A stretch of DNA of 64,000 nt. It comes from Methanococcus voltae. Lineage in GTDB: Archaea > AGJL01 > Methanococci > Methanococcales > Methanococcaceae. Location: positions 1 through 64,000 of the forward strand of contig NZ_JAGGMO010000008.1 of the NCBI RefSeq assembly GCF_017875395.1, read 5' to 3'. Shown in pieces: positions 1-9,444 of the stretch (its first letter is position 1; every line of letters starts with the position of its first letter). The notes beneath the pieces were generated by a model. That model was not told the origin of the DNA. It was given only the letters and a program-made list of their open reading frames with translations, and did not search any database. The position numbers were made by a program, and so were the translations under genes.

Positions 1-106
1 AGAAGTAGTTAATGAAGAAGTAGTTAATGAAGAAGTAGTTAATGAAGAAGTAGTTAATGAAGAAGTAGTTAATGAAGAAGTAGTTAATGAAGAAGTAGTT
101 AATGAA
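1..106 (+). repeat. 15-bp tandem repeat coding EEVVN
   Basis: About seven copies of a 15-bp unit (gaagaagtagttaat) run head to tail from the window edge to about 106. The unit length is a multiple of three, so copy-number change keeps the TPR gene in frame. The array continues beyond the left edge. Confidence 0.95.
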
Positions 107-787
107 GAAGAAACTCCAGAATATTGGTTTAATTTAGCAAATATGGCTAAAGATAATAACAAGAAAATAGAATACTATAATAAAGCTTTAGATATAAACC
201 CTAACTATGAAAATGCCATCAATGGTAAGGAAGCAGTTTTAAAATCCATTAAAGAATTAGAAAGATTAGAAGAAATTAGAAAGAATAAAGAAACTGCAAA
301 AAAATTCTGTAAAATGGCATATGGTGAAAAAGATAAAGCTACACAGCTCAAATATTATGAAAAAGCTTTAAAATTAGATTCTGACAACATAAAGATATTA
401 TTAAATTGTGCAGTAGCACACCATAACTTAAAAGAATATAATGAAGCATTAAACTACTATGATAAAGCTTTAGATATAAACCCTGGCTATGAAAGTGCCG
501 TCAATGGTAAAAAAATAGTATCAAAACTATTAAAACAAATTGAAGACGCTAAAAAGCTTTGTAAAATGGCATATGGTGAAAAAGATAAAGCTACACAGCT
601 CAAATATTATGAAAAAGCTTTAAAATTAGATTCTGACAACATAAAGATATTATTAAATTGTGCAGTATCACATTATAATCTTAAAAACTATAAAATATGT
701 AATGAATATGCTTTAAAAATCTTAAAAATCGATAAAAATAATTCAAAGGCAAAAGAACTCATTGAATTATGTAATAATAAAAAATAA
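2..787 (+). CDS. TPR-repeat protein (5' end outside window)
   Basis: The reading frame is open from the first bases, so the gene begins upstream; the ATG at 143 is internal. The visible N-terminal part is a run of EEVVN pentapeptides (acidic, low complexity) encoded by a 15-bp tandem repeat, followed by about 220 residues of tetratricopeptide-type helices (for example YYEKALKLDSDN and NYYDKALDINPGYE). TPR arrays mediate protein-protein contacts; no enzymatic domain is visible. One stretch of 108 bp occurs twice without a mismatch inside the gene, so the TPR array has recently expanded. No membrane segment is seen in the visible part. Function unknown; TPR assignment is firm, role is not. Confidence 0.8.
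   Translation, partial: EVVNEEVVNEEVVNEEVVNEEVVNEEVVNEEVVNEEETPEYWFNLANMAKDNNKKIEYYNKALDINPNYENAINGKEAVLKSIKELERLEEIRKNKETAKKFCKMAYGEKDKATQLKYYEKALKLDSDNIKILLNCAVAHHNLKEYNEALNYYDKALDINPGYESAVNGKKIVSKLLKQIEDAKKLCKMAYGEKDKATQLKYYEKALKLDSDNIKILLNCAVSHYNLKNYKICNEYALKILKIDKNNSKAKELIELCNNKK
308..667 (+). repeat. 108-bp exact internal duplication in TPR gene
   Basis: Bases 308-415 and 560-667 are identical (offset 252 bp, 84 codons), beginning in FCKMAYGEK / LCKMAYGEK and ending in NCAV. Identity at third positions points to a recent duplication or gene conversion rather than protein-level constraint. Confidence 0.9.
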
Positions 788-1003
788 ATATTAATTAATA
801 ATTATTTTCTATTTTTTTAAAAGTTTCATCCAAACCATTTTATTCACTTTGTTCATAAAATCCTTTGATGGACATATTTTGTATATTGATTTATTTTATC
901 CATAAAATCCTTTACACTAAAATCATAGATTTTAGGTATTTTAAAAACCGTAGGTTTTTAAGATGATGGATATATTTTGTATTTTTAAAAGTTTCATCAA
1001 AAG
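788..1003. repeat. Spacer repeat downstream of surface-protein gene 1
   Basis: No gene is seen here. On the minus strand the stop codon of the surface-protein gene is followed by cttttgatgaaactttt, then by a stretch containing aatacaaaatatatcc and catcatcttaaaa, and it ends with atggtttggatgaaac. The same series of blocks appears at 6150-6290 behind surface-protein gene 2, so this is a dispersed spacer element of roughly 150 bp tied to the 3' ends of this gene family. Confidence 0.6.
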
Positions 1004-3589
1004 TTATTTAATAACTCTATAACCAGAACTAGTCCACTCTACAACAATAGGTTCAGTAGGTAACTCCGTAAGAGTTTCAAAGTATTTTAAAGCAGCTTCA
1101 GTTCCTAATCTATCGGAACCAGCTATATAGATTAACTTATAATTCTGTATTACAGTTGAAGAGCCTGAAGGAATTGAAATAACTTGTATAATTCCCCTAT
1201 TTTCTCCAGGATTATCATTAGTTACGGGGATAGAGAATCTATCGTTGTATTGGTTAGCTATTCTGTTAGCTATTGGTCCACCTACGATAATCGTATCTCC
1301 ATCGATTTCAGTATCGTCTGAATGTATATTTTCTTTTAATTCTTTTGCTAACTGTTTATCGAAGCTACTTCCGTAAACTACGTTTGAATTTGAAACTGTC
1401 CTTCTTAATGAGCTTGATTCTATGCTTGGTGAAGCATCTATTTTATTATTCTTATTGTTATTTGAAGGTACGTGAGTATCTATTGTAAATGTTGTAGTTG
1501 TTGAATTACTGTTGTTAGCATTATCGGTAGATGTAACGTTTAATAGGTATGTTCCATCGTTTAATGTTTTTTCCGCTACGTAGTAATCTCCTGTTTTAGT
1601 TAATGTAATGTTTTCATTAATATTTCCATTAGTTATGTTTGCCTTTACTTCTTTAACTTTAGATCCAGAATCTAAAGAGCTAACGTTTATTAAGAATTTA
1701 TTAGTTTTTAAAGTTCCTGTTGGTGTGTTTATTGATACGTTTGGAGCTGTTGTATCTATAACGATCCATTGTTTTTTAACAGCTCTATTTCCTGCATTAT
1801 CAAATACATAGAGTTTTAGCGAGTAATTTTTATCAAGTAGACTATTATAACTTAGGTAGTAAAAAGTAGGATATTCTGCAAGAGTATTATTCCAATCGCC
1901 AAGTTCAGCTACTATTCTATCAATACCACTTGCGTCTACTGCAGTTACATTTACTATAAACCTATCTACGTTTAATATTGATTTATTTACTGGTGAAAGC
2001 ACCGTGAAAGTAGGTAGTGTCGTATCAACTGAGAATATTACTTCATCGGTTACGTTTTTGTTTCCTACAATATCTTCAGCGTAAACCTTTAAACTATATT
2101 TCCCATCTATAAATGTTTCATTTAATGTATAATAACTATTATTTTTATTTAATGTATAATTAGTTCCATTTATGTTTGCTTTTACTTCTTTTATTCCATT
2201 TGTATCGTTTGCTGTAGCATTTATAAATATATTAGTTGTATTGTATACTTTAGCTGTTGGAGTGTTTATTGATACGTTTGGAGCTGTTGTATCTACAACA
2301 ACCCATAGTTTTTTAACAGCTCTATTTCCTACATTATCGAAAGCATATATTGTTAATGAGTGATTTTTATCCGTTAGATTGTCATATGTGACATCATAAT
2401 ATGTAAGATATTCTGTAAGTGTAGTATTTGAATCGCCAAGCTCGGATATTATTTTATTAACACCACTTGCATCTCTTGCAGTTACATGTACTCTAAATTT
2501 TGGTATGTTATATATTGAGTTATTTGAAGGTATATGTACTGTGAAAGTTGGACCTTGAGTATCGATTAATCGAGGCAAATAATCAATATTATCTAGAACT
2601 ATAGGGTATGGTTCATCACAAAATCCATCATTGTCATTGTCAGGATGAGTTTCTGAGAAACCTGTTCCTTTTGGATTAAACCAGTAGTTTCCGCCACCTT
2701 TTTCTTTTGTAGTGCTCCAACTGTTTCTTTTAATGGGTACTATCCTTAAATTGTTTGTGTTATTAAATATATTGCCTACAAAAGAGTTACTTTCGGAATA
2801 GTATATGGAAATACCTTGAGCTTTTGAATTTATAACACTATTATTTATGATATAATTATTGTACGATTGATATAGATGAATACCATCGAATTTTGAACTT
2901 ATAATACAATTATATAATAAAGAATTATTTGTTGATTTATCCAAGTAAATGCCATAATTGTTTAAATTTACAGTATTATTTCTAATTAATGTATTATTAG
3001 AATTCCTTAGATTAATGCCATAACTAGTTGAATTTATGGTATTATTAACAAGGGGATTGCTATTAGAATCCGATAGTGAAATACCAATACCATTTGAATT
3101 TAAAGTATTATTTAATAAAGAAGTATTAATTGACTTACTTAAACTAATGCCGCAAACATTTGAATTCACTGTATTATTAATAATAACGTTATTCTTGGTA
3201 TTATGTATCGAAATACCATACTCTTTGTTTGAACTCACAGTGTTATTAACAATCCTGAGATTATAGGAATAAAACGTAGAGATACCTGCAGTAAAATTCT
3301 TTATTATAATGTCCTGTATTGTAACATTCTTTACAGGATCTACGTAAATAGCAGTACTTCCAGTACCATTACCATCTAGGGTAAAACCATTACCTTTGAG
3401 TGTTACATTATCGCAACAAATTCTAATGGGATTTCCCAAGGGGGCAGTTATGTTGTTATTTAAATAATATATTCCGGGGCTTGTAATCCGCGTTTGTTTA
3501 GTTATTGCATTATCTGCATACGCCGTATTAACAGCTAACATCATTATGACTAAGAACGTAAAAAATATCAGTTTATTATTTAGCTTCAT
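1004..3589 (-). CDS. Secreted beta-helix / Ig-like surface protein 1
   Basis: Start chosen at the ATG at 3589, which has GGAGG nine bases upstream; an ATG 15 codons earlier lacks this. The product is about 861 aa. It opens with a signal peptide (LIFFTFLVIMMLAVNTAYA), followed by NosD-like parallel beta-helix rungs to about residue 310 (NNTxxxN pattern). Next is a GGNYW block with a calcium-loop-like DNDNDGFCDE. Four Ig-like modules of about 90 residues follow, each starting DT(Q/T)xP. The last 140 residues (from about 723) are an S-layer-like domain with VGGPIANRIA and IAGSDRLGTEAALKYF, shared with three neighbours. Expected to be exported and cell-wall associated, and rich in N-glycosylation sequons. 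Ligand unknown. It is the only family member here with Ig-like modules. Confidence 0.85.
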   Translation of the reverse strand: MKLNNKLIFFTFLVIMMLAVNTAYADNAITKQTRITSPGIYYLNNNITAPLGNPIRICCDNVTLKGNGFTLDGNGTGSTAIYVDPVKNVTIQDIIIKNFTAGISTFYSYNLRIVNNTVSSNKEYGISIHNTKNNVIINNTVNSNVCGISLSKSINTSLLNNTLNSNGIGISLSDSNSNPLVNNTINSTSYGINLRNSNNTLIRNNTVNLNNYGIYLDKSTNNSLLYNCIISSKFDGIHLYQSYNNYIINNSVINSKAQGISIYYSESNSFVGNIFNNTNNLRIVPIKRNSWSTTKEKGGGNYWFNPKGTGFSETHPDNDNDGFCDEPYPIVLDNIDYLPRLIDTQGPTFTVHIPSNNSIYNIPKFRVHVTARDASGVNKIISELGDSNTTLTEYLTYYDVTYDNLTDKNHSLTIYAFDNVGNRAVKKLWVVVDTTAPNVSINTPTAKVYNTTNIFINATANDTNGIKEVKANINGTNYTLNKNNSYYTLNETFIDGKYSLKVYAEDIVGNKNVTDEVIFSVDTTLPTFTVLSPVNKSILNVDRFIVNVTAVDASGIDRIVAELGDWNNTLAEYPTFYYLSYNSLLDKNYSLKLYVFDNAGNRAVKKQWIVIDTTAPNVSINTPTGTLKTNKFLINVSSLDSGSKVKEVKANITNGNINENITLTKTGDYYVAEKTLNDGTYLLNVTSTDNANNSNSTTTTFTIDTHVPSNNNKNNKIDASPSIESSSLRRTVSNSNVVYGSSFDKQLAKELKENIHSDDTEIDGDTIIVGGPIANRIANQYNDRFSIPVTNDNPGENRGIIQVISIPSGSSTVIQNYKLIYIAGSDRLGTEAALKYFETLTELPTEPIVVEWTSSGYRVIK

Positions 3590-3929
3590 GCCTGTTTTCC
3601 TCCATATGTTATGAATATATGTATAGTTATTCAATTAAATAATTGTTGATTTAGGTTATAAAGATAGTTCTAAAATTGTAATATTATATACGATAAAATA
3701 AAAAATAAATAATAAAAAATAAATAATAGAAATAAAAAATAAAAAATAAATTTGTTAAAAAAGAAGTCGATTATATATTATTTTACTAAAAAATGATTAA
3801 TATTCCTAATTATCAACTTATAAATTTATTTTATAGTTATTTTAATTAGATATCTGATTTAATCGATATGAATAATTATTTATTTAATAAACTAAATAAA
3901 TAATTATGTAAAATATGCTGGAGGATATT
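3590..3929. promoter_or_regulatory. Divergent promoter region of surface genes 1 and 2
   Basis: This 340-bp AT-rich gap lies between two divergently transcribed surface-protein genes and holds no ORF. TATA-like stretches occur on both strands (ttataaatttatttt near 3819 for the plus gene; tatataatatta near 3682-3694 read on the minus strand). Each gene has a GGAGG ribosome binding site. The exact promoter elements are inferred, not demonstrated. Confidence 0.4.
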
Positions 3930-6035
3930 ATGAACAAAAATTATAAAATATTATTTTTTACAATGTTAATGGTAACAATATTGGCCGTTAATACATCATA
4001 TGCAGAGATTGGTACCCCAATAACGGGGCCTGTTACAATAGATACGCCAGGAATGTATTATTTAGCAAATAATATAACCCTTTCAGAAAGTGCTAATGCC
4101 ATAACTATTGAATGCGGTAACATAACAATAGATGGAAAGGGATTTACCCTTGATGGGTCAGTATATGATAGTGTTGCTATAACGACAAATACTACTGCAC
4201 TGATTAAAAATGTCACAATAAAAAATTTTAAAATAAAAAATTTTAATAGTGGTATATATTTATGTGATATGGAAAACGCCACTATTATAAACAATACCGT
4301 CTATTCGAATAAATATCATGGTATCTTCACATTTTTTGCTACCAATGTAACAATTGCAAATAATACGGCCTATTCAAATAATAATAATGGTATTTGCCTA
4401 TCTTTTACTCATGACAGTACAATTAAAGATAATAACGCAAGTTTAAATAATAATGGTATTTATATAGCCTACTCTACGAAAAATAAAGTTATAAACAATA
4501 CTATGAATTCAAATGGTTATAGGGGTATTGAAGCACTTGAATCTGATAATAACACCTTTATAAACAATAATATAACGTTAAGTAATGACGATGGTATTTT
4601 TCTAGAGGACTCTAATAATGCCATATTTATTAATAATACCATAAGTTCAACCGTGATTAATGGTGGTATCGAGTTAAAAAACTGTAATAATACAGTATTT
4701 ACTAATAATACAGCTTATTCAAATGATGATGAAGGTATTCGTTTAAACGCCTGTAATAATACAGTATTTATAAACAATACTATCTATTCAAATGGCGAAG
4801 AGGGTATTTACCTCACTAATTCCCATAATAACACCATTATAAACAATAATGTAAGTTTAAATTATGACGAACAGGGTATTTACCTCACTAATTCCCATAA
4901 TAACACAATTGCAAATAATACTGTGAATTCAAATCAGGAAGAGGGTATTTACCTCACTAATTCCCATAATAATACAATTGCAAATAATAAAGTATGTTTA
5001 AATGAAGATGAGGGTATTTATCTGGGTAGTTCGCATAATAACACCATTATAAACAATAATGTAAGTTTAACCCAGAATAATGACGATGGTATGTACTTCA
5101 TTAATTCCCATAATAACACAATTGCAAATAATACTGTGAATTCAAATACGCGAGAGGGTATTTACATATACTGGTCCAATAACAATACAATTGCAAATAA
5201 TACTGTGAATTCAAATACTAATAATGGTATTTATTTAGGATATTGCTGTAATAACACCCTTATAAATAATATTATAAATTTAAATAATGAATCGGGTATT
5301 AGAGTAACTAACTCATATAATAACTCAATATATGTTAATAGATTTAACAATACAAAAAACGTTTTCTTATCCGATAACATGGGATTAAATTACTTCAACA
5401 CAACAAAAGAGAAAGGTGGTGGAAACTACTGGTTTACACCCGAAGGAACAGGTTTCTCTGAAACTCATGCAGATTTAGATAAAGACGGTTTCTGTGACGA
5501 AATATACAATATATCCTTAGGTAACATAGATTACTTACCAAAATGTTTTAAAAGAGAAGAACCGGCACCTAAATCAAGCAATAATAACAATAAAAAATTA
5601 GATGCTTCCACTAGTATCGATTCTAAGTCTTTAAGAAGGACAGTTTCAAATTCAAACGTAGTTTACGGAAGTAACTTCGATAAACAATTAGCTGAAGGTT
5701 TAAAGGAAAATATACATTCAGACGATACTGAAATAGACGGAGATACAATTATCGTAGGTGGGCCAATAGCTAACAGAATAGCTAACCAATATAATGATAG
5801 ATTCTCTATCCCGGTAACTAATGATAATCCTGGAGAAAATAGAGGAATTATACAAGTTATAAGTATTCCTTCAGGCTCTTCAACTGTAATACAGAATTAT
5901 AAGTTAATCTATATAGCTGGTTCTGATAGATTAGGAACTGAAGCTGCTTTAAAATACTTTGAAACTCTTACAGAGTTACCTACTGAACCTATTATCGTTG
6001 AGTGGACTAGTTCTGGTTATAATGTAGTTAACTAA
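3930..6035 (+). CDS. Secreted NosD-like beta-helix surface protein 2
   Basis: Start at the ATG at 3930, where GGAGG lies six bases upstream; an in-frame ATG five codons earlier is rejected. The product is 701 aa. A signal peptide ends near SYA (residue ~25). Residues ~80-480 are parallel beta-helix rungs of about 22-24 residues built on NNTIxNNTVNSN, with several nearly exact copies (YLTNSHNNTI). Then come GGNYW and DLDKDGFCDE (calcium-loop-like), a short linker and the C-terminal S-layer-like domain (residues ~560-701). The tail ends in TSSGYNVVN. The beta-helix fold is typical of sugar-binding or copper-periplasmic NosD-type proteins; here a cell-surface role is inferred. A 102-bp orphan tail follows 7 bp after the stop. 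Confidence 0.85.
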   Translation: MNKNYKILFFTMLMVTILAVNTSYAEIGTPITGPVTIDTPGMYYLANNITLSESANAITIECGNITIDGKGFTLDGSVYDSVAITTNTTALIKNVTIKNFKIKNFNSGIYLCDMENATIINNTVYSNKYHGIFTFFATNVTIANNTAYSNNNNGICLSFTHDSTIKDNNASLNNNGIYIAYSTKNKVINNTMNSNGYRGIEALESDNNTFINNNITLSNDDGIFLEDSNNAIFINNTISSTVINGGIELKNCNNTVFTNNTAYSNDDEGIRLNACNNTVFINNTIYSNGEEGIYLTNSHNNTIINNNVSLNYDEQGIYLTNSHNNTIANNTVNSNQEEGIYLTNSHNNTIANNKVCLNEDEGIYLGSSHNNTIINNNVSLTQNNDDGMYFINSHNNTIANNTVNSNTREGIYIYWSNNNTIANNTVNSNTNNGIYLGYCCNNTLINNIINLNNESGIRVTNSYNNSIYVNRFNNTKNVFLSDNMGLNYFNTTKEKGGGNYWFTPEGTGFSETHADLDKDGFCDEIYNISLGNIDYLPKCFKREEPAPKSSNNNNKKLDASTSIDSKSLRRTVSNSNVVYGSNFDKQLAEGLKENIHSDDTEIDGDTIIVGGPIANRIANQYNDRFSIPVTNDNPGENRGIIQVISIPSGSSTVIQNYKLIYIAGSDRLGTEAALKYFETLTELPTEPIIVEWTSSGYNVVN

Positions 6036-6042
6036 CCTTTTG

Positions 6043-6144
6043 ATGAAACTTTTTTCAAAAGTTTCCTTTGAAACTCTTACAGAACTTCCTGAAGAACCTA
6101 TTGTTGTAGAATGGGTTGATGGAGGATTTAGAGTGGTTGAATAA
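6043..6144 (+). other. Orphan C-terminal tail cassette A (33-codon mini-ORF)
   Basis: This is a 102-bp unit starting at an ATG (MKLFSKVS) and running directly into a copy of the last 25 codons of the surface-protein family (FETLTELPEEP...), ending DGGFRVVE. The preceding gene ends TSSGYNVVN, so the orphan carries a different ending, the one used by surface proteins 3 and 4. The unit includes a hairpin with arms GAAACTTTT and AAAAGTTTC. No good ribosome binding site is visible, so translation is doubtful; it reads as a silent 3' cassette or recombination remnant. Confidence 0.8.
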
Positions 6145-6338
6145 CCCCTTTTTATGAAACTTTTGAAAATACAAAACATGCCCATCATCTTAAAAATCTT
6201 AGATTTTTAAAATATCTAAAATCGAAGATTTTATATAAAGGATTTTTACTCGTTTCACTCGTAAAAATGGTTTGGAGTGAAGCTTTTTTCAAAAGTTTCG
6301 TTGAGTGGACTTCTAACGGACATATGGTAGTTAAATAA
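6145..6338 (+). repeat. Spacer repeat plus degenerate second tail
   Basis: After cassette A comes a spacer homologous to the one behind surface gene 1 (blocks aatacaaaacatgccc, catcatcttaaaa, atggtttggagtgaagc), then a hairpin arm (ttttttcaaaagtttc). Bases 6300-6338 then encode VEWTSNGHMVVK and a stop. This is another family ending, but only 12 codons long and joined at VEW instead of FETL. It is a truncated fourth tail. Confidence 0.65.
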
Positions 6339-6520
6339 AAATAATAAATAATAATAAAATAATAACTTAATAAAAATAAAATTAAAATACTTTTTTCTTT
6401 TTTTTAATTGATTAGTATTTTTAGTTATTATTGTCTACACCACATATTCAATAATCTAAATCAACAAGTATTTATCCTATTAAAAAAATAAATGATTTCA
6501 TAAGATTTGTGGAGGATAAT
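6339..6520 (+). promoter_or_regulatory. Upstream region of surface gene 3
   Basis: AT-rich region without an ORF between the degenerate tail and surface gene 3. The ribosome binding site GGAGG sits just before the ATG at 6521, as in genes 1, 2 and 4. No distinct operator was recognised. Confidence 0.35.
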
Positions 6521-9043
6521 ATGAACAAAAACTATAAAATAACATTTTTTATGTTACTAATGGTAACAATGTTAGCGATTAATGCAACGTATGCAGATAT
6601 GCCAATAACTACAACTCAATCAATCAATACGCCTGGAAAATATTATTTAGCCAATAATATAACAGTTTCAGATGCAGATGCTATAATTATTACATGTGCC
6701 AATGTAATAATAGATGGTAAAGGGTTTACCATAAAAGGAAATAATAATATGATGATAAAAGGGATATATGTATATGATTCTTCGATTGTTGACAATATCA
6801 CAATAAAAAATGTTAAAATATCTAATTTCGGAAGAGGTATACATATACAAAATGCAAGAAATATAACTATTGTAAATAATACCATAATTTCAAACAATGT
6901 TCATGGTATAGAACTTGCGAATTCTAATAATAACACCGTTATAAATAATACAATGAATTCAAATAAGGATTATGGTATTCGTATCAGTTATTCCGACAAT
7001 AACACCGTTATAAATAATAATATTAGTTCAAACCAAGAAGAGGGTATTTACGTAACAAATTCTGAATTTAACCTTATTACGAACAATACTGTGAGTTCAA
7101 ATTTAGGATTGGGCATTAGCTTATTAGCTTCTAATAATAACACTTTTGCAAATAATAGCATTACATTAAACGGTTATGATGGTATCCGATATTTCAACTC
7201 CCATTATAACACATTTACAAATAATAATATTAGTGTAAATAATAGGGACATATACGGTTTGGGAGGTATTGTCGCAATGAGTTCTAAAGGTAACTCCTTT
7301 ACAAATAATACTATACATTCAAATGGAAAGTATGGTATTTATTACAAGAATACAGAGGATGAATCCCTTACGAATAATAAAATAAGTTCAAACTTTAATT
7401 ATGATGTTTGGATGGAAGATTCCAAAAATATCGCTATAGTAAATAATACAATGAATTCAAGTACTGAAAATATTTATTTGGAGAACACTCAAAATATTAC
7501 AATTATTGGAAATTCTTTAAATGAGGGTATTACCATATCTGAATTAGATGGAAGTTACTTATTTTATTATAATACTCACACGATAGTAAATAACACAGCA
7601 AATGGTAAAACAATTTACTATTATAAAAATAATAATACGGGAAAAGTTACAGAAGATGCTGGGCAGGTAATACTCGCAAATTGTTCAAACATGATAGTAG
7701 AGAATTTAGACATATCCGACGTATATACTGGACTACTTGTAATATATAGCTCAAATTGTTCAGTAAAAAATAATAATATTAGTTCAAATCAGGGTATAGC
7801 TATTTATAACTACTATTCTGAGAATAATACGATTACAAACAATATATTGAATTCAAATAGATTAGAGAGTATTTATATACGTGAATCTAATAATACCATA
7901 ATTACGAATAATACCGTATGTTTAAATAGTGAAGAGGGTATTCACTTACGTAATTCAAATAACTCTATAATTATGTGTAATAATGCAAGTTTAAATGATG
8001 ATGAACAGGGTATTCGCTTAGATAGTTCGCATAATAACACAATAAGAAATAATATCGTAAATTCAAACCAAGAAGAGGGTATTTACTTAACTAGTTCTGA
8101 TAATAACACCATTGAGAATAATATTGCATTCTTAAATGGGGATGAAGTTATTCACTTAATTAACTCAAATAATAACAAAATAAGAAATAATATCGTATGC
8201 TTAGGTAAGGAAGAAGGTATTTATTTAGAGAATTCTAATAATAACACAATTACGAATAATACTGTGAATTCAAACCAAGAAGAGGGCATTCAGTTACTTA
8301 ACTCAAATAATAACGCAATATATCTCAATAAATTTAACAACAGTAATAACGTATATGTTGAGAATTCTAACTTAAATTACTGGAATACTACAAAAGAGAA
8401 CGGTGGCGGTAATTACTGGGCAACTCCAAACGGAACAGGTTTCTCTGAAACTCATGTAGATTTAGATAAAGACGGTTTCTGTGATGAAATATTTAATATT
8501 TCATTAGATAACATAGATTACTTACCAATTTCTGGCAAAAAAGTAGAACCAACGCCTGAGCCACAGCCTGAGCCAACATACAACAGAAATAATAACAATA
8601 AAAAATTAGATGCTTCACCAAGCATAGAATCAAGCTCATTAAGAAGGACAGTTTCAAATTCAAACGTAGTTTACGGAAGTAGCTTCGATAAACAGTTAGC
8701 AAAAGAATTAAAAGAAAATATACATTCAGACGATACTGAAATAGATGGAGATACAATTATCGTAGGTGGACCAATAGCTAACAGAATAGCTAACGTTTAC
8801 AACGATAGATTCTCTATCCCTGTAACTAATGATAATCCTGGAGAAAATAGGGGAATTATACAAGTTATAAGTATTCCTTCAGGTTCTTCAACTATAGTTC
8901 AAAGTTATAAGTTAATCTATATAGCTGGTTCTGATAGATTGGGAACTGAAGCTGCTTTAAAATACTTTGAAACTCTTACAGAGTTACCTACTGAACCTAT
9001 TGTTGTAGAATGGGTTGATGGAGGATTTAGAGTGGTTGAATAA
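6521..9043 (+). CDS. Secreted NosD-like beta-helix surface protein 3
   Basis: Start at the ATG at 6521 (GGAGG seven bases upstream, same MNKNYK N-terminus as protein 2). About 840 aa: signal peptide ending near TYA; a first beta-helix block; a NosD-type hinge around residues 360-420 (NGKTIYYYKNNNTGKV, then AGQVILANCSNMIVENLDIS); a second beta-helix block; GGNYW and DLDKDGFCDE; a Pro/Glu linker (EPTPEPQPEPT); and the shared S-layer-like C-terminal domain from about residue 700. The tail ends DGGFRVVE. The 3' 825 bp form an inverted repeat with surface gene 4. Exported, cell-envelope location inferred; ligand unknown. Confidence 0.85.
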   Translation: MNKNYKITFFMLLMVTMLAINATYADMPITTTQSINTPGKYYLANNITVSDADAIIITCANVIIDGKGFTIKGNNNMMIKGIYVYDSSIVDNITIKNVKISNFGRGIHIQNARNITIVNNTIISNNVHGIELANSNNNTVINNTMNSNKDYGIRISYSDNNTVINNNISSNQEEGIYVTNSEFNLITNNTVSSNLGLGISLLASNNNTFANNSITLNGYDGIRYFNSHYNTFTNNNISVNNRDIYGLGGIVAMSSKGNSFTNNTIHSNGKYGIYYKNTEDESLTNNKISSNFNYDVWMEDSKNIAIVNNTMNSSTENIYLENTQNITIIGNSLNEGITISELDGSYLFYYNTHTIVNNTANGKTIYYYKNNNTGKVTEDAGQVILANCSNMIVENLDISDVYTGLLVIYSSNCSVKNNNISSNQGIAIYNYYSENNTITNNILNSNRLESIYIRESNNTIITNNTVCLNSEEGIHLRNSNNSIIMCNNASLNDDEQGIRLDSSHNNTIRNNIVNSNQEEGIYLTSSDNNTIENNIAFLNGDEVIHLINSNNNKIRNNIVCLGKEEGIYLENSNNNTITNNTVNSNQEEGIQLLNSNNNAIYLNKFNNSNNVYVENSNLNYWNTTKENGGGNYWATPNGTGFSETHVDLDKDGFCDEIFNISLDNIDYLPISGKKVEPTPEPQPEPTYNRNNNNKKLDASPSIESSSLRRTVSNSNVVYGSSFDKQLAKELKENIHSDDTEIDGDTIIVGGPIANRIANVYNDRFSIPVTNDNPGENRGIIQVISIPSGSSTIVQSYKLIYIAGSDRLGTEAALKYFETLTELPTEPIVVEWVDGGFRVVE

Positions 9044-9052
9044 CCCCTTTTG

Positions 9053-9154
9053 ATGAAACTTTTTTTAAAAGTTTCCTTTGAAACTCTTACAGAGTTACCT
9101 ACTGAACCTATTATCGTTGAGTGGACTAGTTCTGGTTATAATGTAGTTAACTAA
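9053..9154 (+). other. Orphan C-terminal tail cassette B (33-codon mini-ORF)
   Basis: Same 102-bp architecture as cassette A: ATG, MKLFLKVS, then a copy of the family ending from FETLTELPTEP to TSSGYNVVN and a stop. The upstream gene ends DGGFRVVE, so gene and orphan endings are exchanged relative to the gene 2/cassette A pair. The cassette is also in frame with the preceding TAA stop at 9041-9043, with no intervening stop, so readthrough would append a second tail. A hairpin follows at about 9160-9185. Confidence 0.8.
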
Positions 9155-9261
9155 CCTTTTGATGAAACTTTTTTCAAAAGTTTCATTTCATTATTTACTT
9201 TTTTACTTTTTTTTATTAAACGTTTTAAATTAAATTTAAAGTTTTTTTAAGATTGTTATTT

Positions 9262-9444
9262 TTAAATAAATATATTAACAATCACATTAATATCAAATAT
9301 AAAATTAACTGGAATAGTTATAAGAGCTAATTTTATTAACATATTTAAATACATATTTGAATTTATTGTATAACTATTATTTTTAGAGGGGTTATTTTCA
9401 TTTTTTATGTTTACGGTATTTGAGTTTCCGATTATTATTATCAT
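9262..9444 (-). CDS. Small hypothetical protein with hydrophobic C-terminus
   Basis: A 60-codon ORF with a convincing archaeal ribosome binding site (GGTGAT, five bases before the ATG). The N-terminal half is polar and Asn-rich; the C-terminal half (MLIKLALITIPVNFIFDINV) could be one membrane segment. No family recognised. A GC-richer, possibly structured leader lies immediately upstream. The ribosome binding site and leader are the reasons for calling it; the amino-acid composition alone would not be enough. Confidence 0.4.
   Translation of the reverse strand: MIIIIGNSNTVNIKNENNPSKNNSYTINSNMYLNMLIKLALITIPVNFIFDINVIVNIFI

Noticed and set aside
6040-6066. Hairpins behind surface genes as simple intrinsic terminators
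   Set aside because: They may help termination, but the same hairpin also begins each orphan tail cassette and includes an ATG; calling it only a terminator would miss the repeated structure. No separate terminator feature is listed.
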